DNA of 8,211 bases from Promethearchaeota archaeon. Lineage in GTDB: Archaea; Asgardarchaeota; Lokiarchaeia; Sigyniarchaeales; SOKP01. Where the stretch lies: the NCBI GenBank assembly GCA_030615145.1, contig JAUWZT010000164.1, positions 1-8,211 on the forward strand, in the 5' to 3' direction. Shown in pieces: positions 1 through 5,488 of this stretch. Under the pieces are notes generated by a model. That model worked only from the letters and a program-made list of their open reading frames with translations, searched no databases and was not told the origin of the DNA. Every line of letters starts with the position of its first letter. Position 1 is the first letter of the stretch. The position numbers and the translations under genes were made by a program.

Positions 1-9
1 AAAGAAAAG

Positions 10-303
10 ATGTTCAATGATGTGTCTGTTGAACTTATTGAATTATTTAAAATAATTGACGAATATGCTAAAAAAATTAAATCATCAATCCCGAAGTCAT
101 TTCAGCAAATACCTCATATAGTTGATCTAATTCAAGATAAAAAATATAGAGAATTACCCACATTACTTAGATATATTAAACCTTTAGAATTGGATACTTG
201 GGTAGACAAAATGGAGATTTCTAAAAAACAGAGAATAACAATAATTTTTTCTAACCTTGGTTATCCTAATTTAAAAGAAAATGATAAAGAAAACACATTG
301 TAA
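10..303 (+). CDS. Hypothetical protein, 97 residues, possibly the C-terminal part of a longer gene
   Basis: I do not recognise this protein. It starts at ATG 10 as read, but the frame stays open to the window edge (three codons, Lys-Glu-Lys, before the Met) and no Shine-Dalgarno is visible, so it may be the tail of a longer gene. The product is soluble and charged, with no membrane segment. Residues 1-30 look like an amphipathic helix (ELIELFKIIDEYAKKI), followed by a second helical stretch (IVDLIQDKKYRELPTLLRYI) and a lysine/asparagine-rich tail. It ends in TAA and converges on the minus-strand metalloprotease-like gene, with about 50 bases between the two stops. AT-rich codon use matches its neighbours. 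I am confident that it is coding; its function is unknown. Confidence 0.6.
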   Translation: MFNDVSVELIELFKIIDEYAKKIKSSIPKSFQQIPHIVDLIQDKKYRELPTLLRYIKPLELDTWVDKMEISKKQRITIIFSNLGYPNLKENDKENTL

Positions 304-352
304 AATACTCTTAATTTAGGATAAGTGTAGATAAAGAGTTAATGCATTATAA

Positions 353-1069
353 TTAAGCTATTTTGGTATCCTGCTCCCTGTATTTTTTAAAGATATAGAT
401 AAATATTAAAGTAAGTAGCATAATACTCACAATAAATATTATACCTACGACAATTAAGGCATAAAATGGATTAATTTCAGGATTTCGTTCTAAAAAAAGC
501 CAAGCATCATTGGATTTTTCAAGAATTCCTCTTATCCAATACCTAATCTCTTCTACTAAATGCAAACCAAGTACAAAATAAAGCGGAAAAAATACTTCTG
601 GTTTAAGCGTATTACGATAAGAGATTAGTATACTCATTATAAGTATCAGAATAATAACTATTGAAAGAGCTCCTGCAATTGCAACATGGGAAGCGACAAA
701 ATTAGATTTAATGTCATCAAATAATACAAATCCGCTGAGACCTATGATTACTTCTTGTACGTATAAGTGAGAAGCAAACCCTGTAAAAAAATGACCTGAT
801 TCATGAATTAAGACAACAATGAATCTAGATGTGATATAAAAAAGGGTGATAAAGATGAAAGGTATTATTTTTAATGACTTTGGAATTTTTTTTGCATTTT
901 GATATTTAGCGATAAGGAAAAAAATAAATCCAGTTCCCCCCAATCCTATAATTGAAGTTTTTATAGAGTCAAATTTCATCCAATTCCACATAAAACCAAA
1001 ACTAAAAGTTGTATATAATATAATTCCAACAATAATTAATTCTTTAATGTGAAAATTTTCCAATTTCAT
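353..1069 (-). CDS. Polytopic membrane protein with a HESGH zinc motif, M50 (site-2 protease)-like
   Basis: A 238-residue integral membrane protein with about six hydrophobic segments (residues ~9-30, 38-54, 67-88, 124-150, 160-178, 202-227). HESGH at 89-93, at the end of the third segment, fits the HExxH zinc site of intramembrane metalloproteases. AIAGALS at about 130-136 sits where M50 enzymes carry the GPLxN motif, and Asp188 in SNDAW is a candidate third zinc ligand. Known of the family: M50 proteases cut transmembrane substrates within the bilayer. Inferred: this is a divergent M50/M50B-like member, acting in the membrane on an unknown substrate. The canonical NPxxxxDG motif is not evident, so catalysis is uncertain. 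The ATG start has no strong Shine-Dalgarno. It reads in the same direction as the membrane-protein operon upstream, from which it is separated by about 270 bases. Confidence 0.62.
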   Translation of the reverse strand: MKLENFHIKELIIVGIILYTTFSFGFMWNWMKFDSIKTSIIGLGGTGFIFFLIAKYQNAKKIPKSLKIIPFIFITLFYITSRFIVVLIHESGHFFTGFASHLYVQEVIIGLSGFVLFDDIKSNFVASHVAIAGALSIVIILILIMSILISYRNTLKPEVFFPLYFVLGLHLVEEIRYWIRGILEKSNDAWLFLERNPEINPFYALIVVGIIFIVSIMLLTLIFIYIFKKYREQDTKIA

Positions 1070-1200
1070 AGCTAAAATTAAGGATCTTACACTAATAAAG
1101 CTTTGTGTTAAAAATGTTATAGTAAACTGTTTTCTTTATGTTTTACCAAACAAATTCCAGAAATTCGAGGTAAATTTTTATTTATTCATTTATATGAGTG
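1070..1200. other. Intergenic stretch with a weak inverted repeat
   Basis: AT-rich non-coding DNA upstream of the metalloprotease-like gene. The only structure I see is a 6-bp inverted repeat, TTTACC at 1142-1147 against GGTAAA at 1169-1174, with a 21-base loop. It could be an operator or chance. A convincing TATA box for the minus-strand gene is not apparent; TTTACTATAAC on the minus strand near 1125-1135 is the best candidate. Confidence 0.3.
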
Positions 1201-1311
1201 TTAATATGTATATGAATGTATATATGCATCCTCAATACATTTAAAAATTCCTAAAGAAGCATTAAATGTGTCAATTTGACCTTGTGACATTTTTTTTTCG
1301 GCTTTTTTCAT
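1201..1311 (-). CDS. Possible 36-residue microprotein downstream of the membrane-protein operon
   Basis: A short open frame of 36 codons starting at ATG 1311 and ending in TAA at 1201. It lies 27 bases after the stop of the 115-residue membrane protein and on the same strand. The sequence is not low-complexity: a lysine-rich start (MKKAEKKM), then SQGQIDTFNASLGIFKCIED and a short aromatic tail with three Tyr. A second Met at residue 8 is an alternative start. There is no strong Shine-Dalgarno, although GAGAAAATG is purine rich. The position suggests co-transcription with the two upstream membrane-protein genes. It could instead be the N-terminal remnant of a longer lost gene, since the composition is that of an ordinary cytosolic helix. 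I do not recognise it; that it is expressed is inferred only from placement and composition. Confidence 0.35.
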   Translation of the reverse strand: MKKAEKKMSQGQIDTFNASLGIFKCIEDAYIHSYTY

Positions 1312-1338
1312 TTTCTCTGATAGTACGCGTTTTTACTA

Positions 1339-1461
1339 TTACCTTAAAAAGTGATATCCTTGAATGGGTGAACCACCAGTAAAAAGGGCTATAATCTTTG
1401 CGGGGTCTCCAAGGACCAGTCCAATTACTAACAGCATAATTCCCACCATTATTAACTTGGA
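1339..1461 (-). repeat. Dispersed repeat, copy A (3' end of the membrane-protein gene)
   Basis: These 123 bases align without gaps to 5366-5488 in the same orientation, with 18 differences by my count (about 85% identity). The copies share the stop codon. Identity ends abruptly after GGAT in both, where copy B runs into hdrA. Confidence 0.9.
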
Positions 1462-1686
1462 TCGCTTGATAATAATACCACCAAGCAAAATTACTATCCC
1501 AAAAATAAGGGAATACTGGCCAATGCTTTGTAGCGGTGACAAGCTCGAACTAATGAGGTATCTAAAATTGCTCCCGAAATACGGAAATACAAACAAAATA
1601 AAAACAACGAATCCTATTAAAATCCACAAAACTTTAGAACTTCTCCTTCTCCTTCCCATTACTATCTTTTCCTTCTTACGACTCAT
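1339..1686 (-). CDS. Small membrane protein with three predicted helices and a conserved GDPAKI-TGGSP tail, 115 residues
   Basis: Unrecognised membrane protein. A very basic N-terminus (MSRKKEKIVMGRRRRSSK) precedes three hydrophobic segments at about 19-38, 56-73 and 76-92. A short C-terminal tail follows with GDPAKI and TGGSP and ends QGYHFLR. By the positive-inside rule the Arg/Lys-rich N-terminus should be cytoplasmic. The ATG at 1686 is chosen over the internal Met10 because AGGAGGGG lies 10 bases ahead of it. The upstream gene stops 16 bases before this start, with its stop inside that Shine-Dalgarno, so the two are translationally close and surely one operon. A second, broken copy of the last 40 codons occurs at 5366-5488 with mostly synonymous changes. 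This confirms that the minus-strand frame is the coding one although the opposite strand is also open. Function unknown. Confidence 0.75.
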   Translation of the reverse strand: MSRKKEKIVMGRRRRSSKVLWILIGFVVFILFVFPYFGSNFRYLISSSLSPLQSIGQYSLIFGIVILLGGIIIKRSKLIMVGIMLLVIGLVLGDPAKIIALFTGGSPIQGYHFLR

Positions 1687-1696
1687 ACGACTTAAT

Positions 1697-1704
1697 CCCC
1701 TCCT
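1697..1704 (-). promoter_or_regulatory. Strong Shine-Dalgarno AGGAGGGG overlapping a stop codon
   Basis: On the minus strand TAGGAGGGG lies 10 bases before ATG 1686. The TAG stop of the 219-residue gene is the first part of this sequence, so terminating ribosomes would release on top of the next binding site, typical of coupled translation. It fixes the start of the 115-residue membrane protein. Confidence 0.75.
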
Positions 1705-2362
1705 AAATGACTTTTATAGAAGCGTTTGAAACAACTTCTAACTCCTGAATATCGAAATCAACATACTCATTTTTGGGGATTTTATTCGCTAGAAAGTGTA
1801 GAGTCAACATGTATATCATCGCAATTAAAAGCGATATCCCCGAAAATAACATTACTATCGACACATAATTAATGTATAAAGCTAATAAGGAACTAATCCC
1901 TATATGAGCGAATAACATACCAATTCCTAGAAGAAACCAAATACTTACGAATTCTCTCCTTTCGTGCGTGTTGTTAATTAATCTATTGTATTCCTTCTGT
2001 AAAATGCTATTATTTTCATAAATACAATTTCTACATAAAGTTTGTTTTATGCTTAAAATTGTATTACTTCTAAAAATAAGGTTTCTACATTGCCTGGTTT
2101 CTAAATTAGCGATAAAGCACTCCTCAATTACAACATTTTGGGAACCTGCTATTGAAAGCTTAGAAATAGTAAGGTTCTTCAAAATAAGATAGATTCCTTC
2201 GATAAATAAGGAAATTTCTACAGTTACATCTCCTAAATCATCGATTACAATAGGCGAATCCTTCGTTCCCTCGCCTTTAAACCCCAATATATTCTTTAAA
2301 TTTTCTATCGATCTTCTTCTTAACTTGTATTTTATACTTTTTTTATTTAATATTTTTAACAA
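1703..2362 (-). CDS. Beta-helix-like protein with two C-terminal membrane helices, 219 residues
   Basis: The N-terminal part opens with GFKGEGTKDSPIVID (residues ~28-42), the type of entry seen in right-handed parallel beta-helix proteins. It continues through short Val/Ile/Asn-rich strands (VTVEISLFIEG, LTISKLSIAG, VVIEECFI, LIFRSNTI, CIYENNSI) to about residue 120. Several Cys and Asn occur at turn positions. Two membrane helices follow at about 140-162 and 164-192, then a short acidic tail. Inferred: a surface or membrane-anchored beta-helix domain; no catalytic residues are evident and there is no signal peptide. The start is TTG at 2362: no in-frame ATG lies before the upstream stop, and AAGGTGG sits 6 bases ahead of it. 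It is the first gene of an operon with the 115-residue membrane protein. Confidence 0.7.
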   Translation of the reverse strand: MLKILNKKSIKYKLRRRSIENLKNILGFKGEGTKDSPIVIDDLGDVTVEISLFIEGIYLILKNLTISKLSIAGSQNVVIEECFIANLETRQCRNLIFRSNTILSIKQTLCRNCIYENNSILQKEYNRLINNTHERREFVSIWFLLGIGMLFAHIGISSLLALYINYVSIVMLFSGISLLIAMIYMLTLHFLANKIPKNEYVDFDIQELEVVSNASIKVI

Positions 2363-2368
2363 TACAAA

Positions 2369-2375
2369 CCACCTT
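2369..2375 (-). promoter_or_regulatory. Shine-Dalgarno AAGGTGG that decides a TTG start
   Basis: On the minus strand AAGGTGG lies 6 bases ahead of TTG 2362. With no in-frame ATG available upstream, it supports use of TTG as the initiation codon of the beta-helix-like gene. Confidence 0.65.
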
Positions 2376-2414
2376 AAAAATTGTTTTTATTAGTTTGATA
2401 AAACTATAAACTAG

Positions 2415-2428
2415 TTATATTTAAAAGG
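2415..2428 (-). promoter_or_regulatory. TATA-type promoter of the membrane-protein operon
   Basis: The minus strand reads CCTTTTAAATATAA here, a good archaeal TATA box, centred about 58 bases before the TTG start. Transcription would begin about 25 bases downstream, giving a leader of some 30 bases that contains the Shine-Dalgarno. The 5' side of the box is pyrimidine-rich rather than the purine-rich B-recognition element expected. Confidence 0.5.
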
Positions 2429-2556
2429 AAAAAAAAGGTGAAAATTCAATATGATACAATGAATATATAAGAAAATTAGGTTGAAAATAGTTACTAAGTC
2501 TCTCGACACATTTTATATTGATCTTTGTATGCATTTCTTACGGTTATGGCTATATA

Positions 2557-4128
2557 TTACTTGGGCGCCGCCCAATTGCGACTCCTATCCCACAAGGAGG
2601 AATCATGGATCAACTCTTTACCAATCTCTGTTAGTAATTCGTCTATCAGGTCTTTTGAGACATGTACTTTATTTTCAAAATAGCGGACAATTGGAATTGC
2701 ATAACTGGTTTTGTCATAGTCTGAACTAGAAACGAGCGATTTTCTTAATTGTGTGCTTTTGTCTTCTATAAACTTCTTGAGTTCTCGTTCCGTGAAAAAA
2801 CGAGCGAATCCTTTTCTTAATAAAAAACGCACAAGAAACAAATCGCCCTTTTCAAAAGCTTTTATTACGATTTTCTTTATAATAGCTTCGTCTACATTAT
2901 TACATATGCCTGAATTTATTAGATGCGTAAAGACTTCCAGTAAATTGTTCTCTATTGCGTCAATCATTTCTTTTTCTATATCTGCTTCGTTTTTGAGATT
3001 TTCAGACATCAGTATTTTTCTTATATTTTCCCCTCTCAAAGGTCTGAGAAACATGCGTGGAAGAGGATTGTATTCAAGTTCGAGGTATTCAAGAGAAGGT
3101 AATAAAATTAAAGCTTCGCTCGGCAGCTTCGTCAATTTGTTGTTGTTCACACGTAAAATTTCTAAAGATGTTAAATTTTTTATTGAATTGGGAAGCGTAG
3201 TTAAATAATTCATGTTCAATGTTAACTTTTGTAACGATCTAAGTTTAGTAATGAATGGTGGTAGTTCTTTTAACTTGCAATTGCTTAAATTAATAATTTT
3301 TAAGTTTTTAAGCTGTGCTAGTTCTTCAGGGAAGGTTTTGATGGGATTAATGGAAAGGTCTAAATCTCTTAAATTTTCCAAATTGCCGAGCGAAGCAGGA
3401 ACTGTAGATAATTTATTTCTCCGAGCCGTAATGATTTTCAGTAAGTTGCAATCGCTTATATTCTCAGGAAGAGAAGTTAATTCATTATCCGAGATAATAA
3501 GTTTTAGTAACGAGGTCAATTGACCGATACTTTCGGGTAGAGTGGTGAAATCATTATTGCGTAAATCTAGGGTTTTTAGTTTTTTAAGATTTTTGATAGA
3601 GCTTGGTAATTCAGTGAGATTATTATATGTCAATTCTAAAGTCTTTAAGTTCGAAAGTCTGCCTATCGATTCTGGCAAATTTCGTAGCCGATTAGAAGAT
3701 AAATCGAGGTTTATTAGATTTGGTAATCTTTCGATTGATTCCGGTAAAGAGGGAATGTTGTCGCTAATCTGAAGTTTTTGAAGCGAGCTCGATTTACCGA
3801 ATTCGAATTGGTAGTATCTATTCCCATGGCTTATTAATTTCTTTAAATTTGGAATTGTAAAAATCTCTATAGGAAGTTTATTGAACCAATTACTATCTAG
3901 CTCCAATATTTTTAAACGTGTTAGATTTTTAATGCTCTCTGGCATGCGTGGAATTCCACAATTTCTATATACCATGCGGATAACGTGGCCATCTTTTTTA
4001 ACTAATTTGAAATATTTTTCGTTACAGACGTTATAATATAAGTGACGTTCGTGTTTGACTCGCATATCGTAATGATCCCTGAAAAACTCTCTTTCTTCTT
4101 CTACTAACCTCAGATTTCTTCTCTCCAA
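2557..4128 (-). CDS. Leucine-rich-repeat protein with a helical ankyrin-like C-terminal domain, 523 residues
   Basis: Residues about 50-360 hold some 13 leucine-rich repeats of 22-24 residues with the pattern LxxLxLxxNxLxxLPxSIxxLxN (for example LINLDLSSNRLRNLPESIGR). This is the LPxSI subclass also found in Ras-associated and plant intracellular LRR proteins. The N-terminal 50 residues are charged and rich in Arg, Glu and Tyr. Residues 380-455 form paired helices (DAIENNLLEVFTHLINSGI; KAFEKGDLFLVRFLLRKGF) that resemble ankyrin repeats, and the protein ends NWAAPK. No membrane segment or signal peptide is present, so it should be cytoplasmic. Role inferred: a protein-binding scaffold, partner unknown. 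The frame has no ATG near its 5' end. TTG 4128 is favoured because the promoter lies 60-70 bases ahead; ATG 4065 (Met22) is the alternative, losing 21 residues. Confidence 0.88.
   Translation of the reverse strand: MERRNLRLVEEEREFFRDHYDMRVKHERHLYYNVCNEKYFKLVKKDGHVIRMVYRNCGIPRMPESIKNLTRLKILELDSNWFNKLPIEIFTIPNLKKLISHGNRYYQFEFGKSSSLQKLQISDNIPSLPESIERLPNLINLDLSSNRLRNLPESIGRLSNLKTLELTYNNLTELPSSIKNLKKLKTLDLRNNDFTTLPESIGQLTSLLKLIISDNELTSLPENISDCNLLKIITARRNKLSTVPASLGNLENLRDLDLSINPIKTFPEELAQLKNLKIINLSNCKLKELPPFITKLRSLQKLTLNMNYLTTLPNSIKNLTSLEILRVNNNKLTKLPSEALILLPSLEYLELEYNPLPRMFLRPLRGENIRKILMSENLKNEADIEKEMIDAIENNLLEVFTHLINSGICNNVDEAIIKKIVIKAFEKGDLFLVRFLLRKGFARFFTERELKKFIEDKSTQLRKSLVSSSDYDKTSYAIPIVRYFENKVHVSKDLIDELLTEIGKELIHDSSLWDRSRNWAAPK
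2561..2575. repeat. GC-rich 15-base odd palindrome
   Basis: TTGGGCGCCGCCCAA is a perfect inverted repeat around one central base, inside the last codons of the LRR gene (encoding Trp-Ala-Ala). It stands out in AT-rich DNA. It could form a short stem after the LRR coding region, but codon constraint or chance is equally possible. Confidence 0.35.
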
Positions 4129-4186
4129 AAATCGTAGTTTATGCCTACTTGAATTTCAAAACATTTTTCTAGAATACAAAATCCCC

Positions 4187-4199
4187 TTTATATTTTCAC
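4187..4199 (-). promoter_or_regulatory. BRE/TATA promoter of the LRR gene
   Basis: The minus strand reads GTGAAAATATAAA here: a purine-rich B-recognition-like GTGAAA run into ATATAAA. It is centred about 65 bases before TTG 4128, giving a leader of about 35-40 bases. It supports the TTG start. Confidence 0.6.
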
Positions 4200-4207
4200 A
4201 CATATGC

Positions 4208-4468
4208 CACAATGTTCAAATCTATGATTCAGAGTATTACTACAGCGATTCAAACGATGATCTTGTTACTGCTATTCTTAATTCGATTCGAAAACTAAAG
4301 GACTTAAGATATTTTTGGACAAACGCTAAGTATTCGGAATCGTTAAAACCTTTTTTGAGTTCCTTGGAAGTATATCCTAATACTAACACGTCCCACCCCA
4401 ATGAACAATACTTTCGATATTTTATAAAAAATCATCCTCTAGAACATCATATTTATATTAAGTTTTTT
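4208..4468 (+). pseudogene. Coding remnant without a start, unknown family
   Basis: A plus-strand frame stays open for about 87 codons through otherwise AT-rich intergenic DNA. It reads like real protein: DSEYYYSDSNDDLVTAILNS, then IRKLKDLRYFW, LKPFLSSLEVYP and NEQYFRYFIKNHPLEHHIYI. It has no ATG or GTG; the only start-like codon is TTG at 4355. The open frame continues upstream antisense to the LRR 5' end and downstream antisense to the lysine-rich gene, where it becomes meaningless and stops at 4555. I read it as the inner part of a decayed gene whose two ends were replaced by the flanking genes. I do not recognise the family. An alternative reading is a 28-residue hydrophobic peptide in another frame (4212-4298). 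Confidence 0.38.
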
Positions 4469-4778
4469 AGGATTCCTTTTTTCCCGTCGCAGAACCATCT
4501 AGATCATCGTCAGATAGATCACTACCATTACTCATACCATCAACAAGATCGCTAGCACTTTTTACACCATCGCCAAGATTGCTAATACCATTTAGAGTAC
4601 CAGCTAGATCGTCAGGAACAGTTTTATGATTTCCCTCTGAATCTTCAACATATTTAGTTTTCTTTGTAGGTGCCATTTTCTTTTTAATGGCATTTTCAGT
4701 ACTTTTTAGCAGTTTTTTCTTTTTCTTTTTAGAGGACTTTTTAGTAGTTTTTTTCTTTGTAGAGTTCTTTTTTTTCAT
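4467..4778 (-). CDS. Lysine-rich disordered protein with an acidic tail, 103 residues
   Basis: A strongly dipolar low-complexity protein. The first 34 residues contain 18 lysines (blocks KKK, KKK, KK, KKKKKK) with Ser/Thr between. The middle (MAPTKKTKYVEDSEG) is mixed. The C-terminal 50 residues are Gly/Ser/Asp-rich (SDLSDDDLDGSATG) and acidic. There is no membrane segment. Such basic tails usually bind nucleic acid or anionic surfaces, as in histone H1-like tails; that role is inferred, not shown. The acidic end could fold back on or regulate the basic end. The start at ATG 4778 sits about 27 bases from a TATA box, so the message may be leaderless; GTGAT 5 bases ahead of the ATG is a weak alternative Shine-Dalgarno. 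The internal Met35 is a possible second start that would drop the lysine block. Confidence 0.68.
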   Translation of the reverse strand: MKKKNSTKKKTTKKSSKKKKKKLLKSTENAIKKKMAPTKKTKYVEDSEGNHKTVPDDLAGTLNGISNLGDGVKSASDLVDGMSNGSDLSDDDLDGSATGKKES

Positions 4779-4797
4779 TAATAATCACTTTATTAGA

Positions 4798-4811
4798 TTT
4801 TTTTAAATATT
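4798..4811 (-). promoter_or_regulatory. TATA-type promoter of the lysine-rich gene
   Basis: The minus strand reads AATATTTAAAAAAA, centred about 27 bases before ATG 4778. At the usual archaeal spacing, transcription would start at or within a few bases of the ATG. Confidence 0.5.
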
Positions 4812-4849
4812 TTTTCTTAAGATTCTTAAAATTCTCTTACCTTTTATTT

Positions 4850-5042
4850 TTAAATATTTATATGATGTTGAATCAAAAAGATTCCTGAAATAACAATTTC
4901 ATTATTCATATCCTGAATTTTGTTAACAATTAATGAATTCCACTCTCTATGTCTATATAAGCTCGTTAAGCGATTGTTTAACCAAATTAAAAACTTGATA
5001 TAAAGTAGTTTTTGATTCTTCAACATCAAAATAGGTTTGATC
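4850..5042 (-). pseudogene. Probable frameshifted gene remnant, unknown family
   Basis: Two protein-like minus-strand frames follow one another in the gap between the lysine-rich gene and the gene at 5113. From 5042 the first reads DQTYFDVEESKTTLYQVFNL and then VKQSLNELI before a TAG near 4955. The second frame takes over there and reads RHREWNSLIVNKIQDMNNEI then VISGIFLIQHHINI, ending in TAA at 4850. A single-base slip in the TATATA-like run at about 4953-4959 would join them. There is no ATG for the first part, so the 5' end is also lost. A continuous 58-codon frame from ATG 5026 exists as well, but its first half looks like a shadow. The family is unknown, and the reading rests on amino-acid texture alone. 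Confidence 0.33.
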
Positions 5043-5058
5043 TTAATTTATTTTAACA

Positions 5059-5089
5059 CAGAAATTTAAAACTCTCTTACAATATATAT
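5059..5089 (+). promoter_or_regulatory. Promoter region of the 82-residue gene
   Basis: Two TATA-like candidates lie ahead of ATG 5113: GAAATTTAAAAC at 5061-5072, with a purine-rich left side, and AATATATAT at 5081-5089. The second has the spacing for a leaderless message, consistent with the absence of a Shine-Dalgarno. Confidence 0.4.
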
Positions 5090-5112
5090 CTCACAGTTAA
5101 ATTACTTATTTG

Positions 5113-5361
5113 ATGAACATTAAAACGCACACCAAAGAACAAGCTCGAGAATTCTTAAAACAAGAAGCGTTAAAAGAAATTTACGAAATAAATGATTTTA
5201 ATCGATTTCACACTCGCGTGTTCTGTGTCATCGCGAAATACGGACTTCAATTAAACGCAAAAAGGGAGAACCTCTTATCTGGAGACGAATGGAGCAATCC
5301 TGCTTGTAGAGAAACGCTCATAAAAAGAGTTGAACTCTTTTTAGATAAACACATTAGATAA
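5113..5361 (+). CDS. Hypothetical protein, 82 residues
   Basis: I do not recognise this protein. It is soluble, mostly helical and charged: KEQAREFLKQEALKEIYEI (residues 8-26), then RFHTRVFCVIAKYGLQL with a hydrophobic face, and a C-terminal helix RETLIKRVELFLDKHIR. I prefer ATG 5113 to the TTG immediately before it. There is no Shine-Dalgarno; an AT box about 25-30 bases upstream suggests a leaderless message. Its stop lies only 4 bases from the stop of the truncated membrane-protein copy on the other strand, so the two converge tail to tail. Third positions carry more G and C than the intergenic DNA, supporting coding. A small DNA- or protein-binding adaptor is possible, but nothing in the sequence proves it. 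Confidence 0.6.
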   Translation: MNIKTHTKEQAREFLKQEALKEIYEINDFNRFHTRVFCVIAKYGLQLNAKRENLLSGDEWSNPACRETLIKRVELFLDKHIR

Positions 5362-5365
5362 TTCC

Positions 5366-5488
5366 TTATCTTAAAAAATGATATCCCTGGTTCGGCGAAC
5401 CACCAGTAATAAGGGATTTAATCTTTGCGGGGTCTCCAAGAACCAGTCCAATTACTAGCAACAAAATTCCTACCTTTATTACTTTGGA
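5366..5488 (-). pseudogene. Truncated second copy of the three-helix membrane protein (last 40 codons)
   Basis: The minus strand encodes the C-terminal 40 residues of the same family as the gene at 1339-1686, including GDPAKI, TGGSP and the ending QGYHFLR plus stop. Of 17 changed codons between the copies, 10 are synonymous in this frame, which is what a coding history on this strand predicts. Copy and hdrA sequence meet at 5482-5489. Upstream of that the frame continues antisense to hdrA to an ATG at 5563, giving a 65-residue chimera whose first 25 residues are not family sequence. Without its basic N-terminus and first two membrane segments it should not function as the intact protein. It is better read as a relic than as a gene. 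Confidence 0.8.
5366..5488 (-). repeat. Dispersed repeat, copy B
   Basis: The partner of 1339-1461, same orientation, about 85% identical over 123 bases. It contains the odd palindrome TGGTTCGGCGAACCA (5388-5402), which is not palindromic in copy A. Confidence 0.9.

Noticed and set aside
1364..1729. 121-codon plus-strand open frame opposite the membrane-protein gene
   Set aside because: Shadow: the minus frame has the Shine-Dalgarno, hydrophobic helices and synonymous substitutions in the repeat; the plus frame has no start signal.
2561..2575. The two 15-base odd palindromes (2561-2575 and 5388-5402) as a recombination or binding-site family
   Set aside because: They share only the TxGxxCGnCGxxCxA skeleton, both lie in coding codons, and copy A of the repeat lacks the palindrome; chance is likely.
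2596..2632. AAGGAGG followed by ATG and nine codons on the plus strand
   Set aside because: Antisense inside the LRR coding region and far too short; the purine run is explained by LRR codons.
2753..3772. Three plus-strand frames (76-151 codons) opposite the LRR gene
   Set aside because: Ser/Phe/Leu-rich mirror images of the leucine repeats; periodic shadows, not genes.
4212..4298. 28-residue hydrophobic peptide starting MFKSMIQ
   Set aside because: It competes with a longer protein-like frame on the same strand and has no ribosome-binding site; possible but unsupported.
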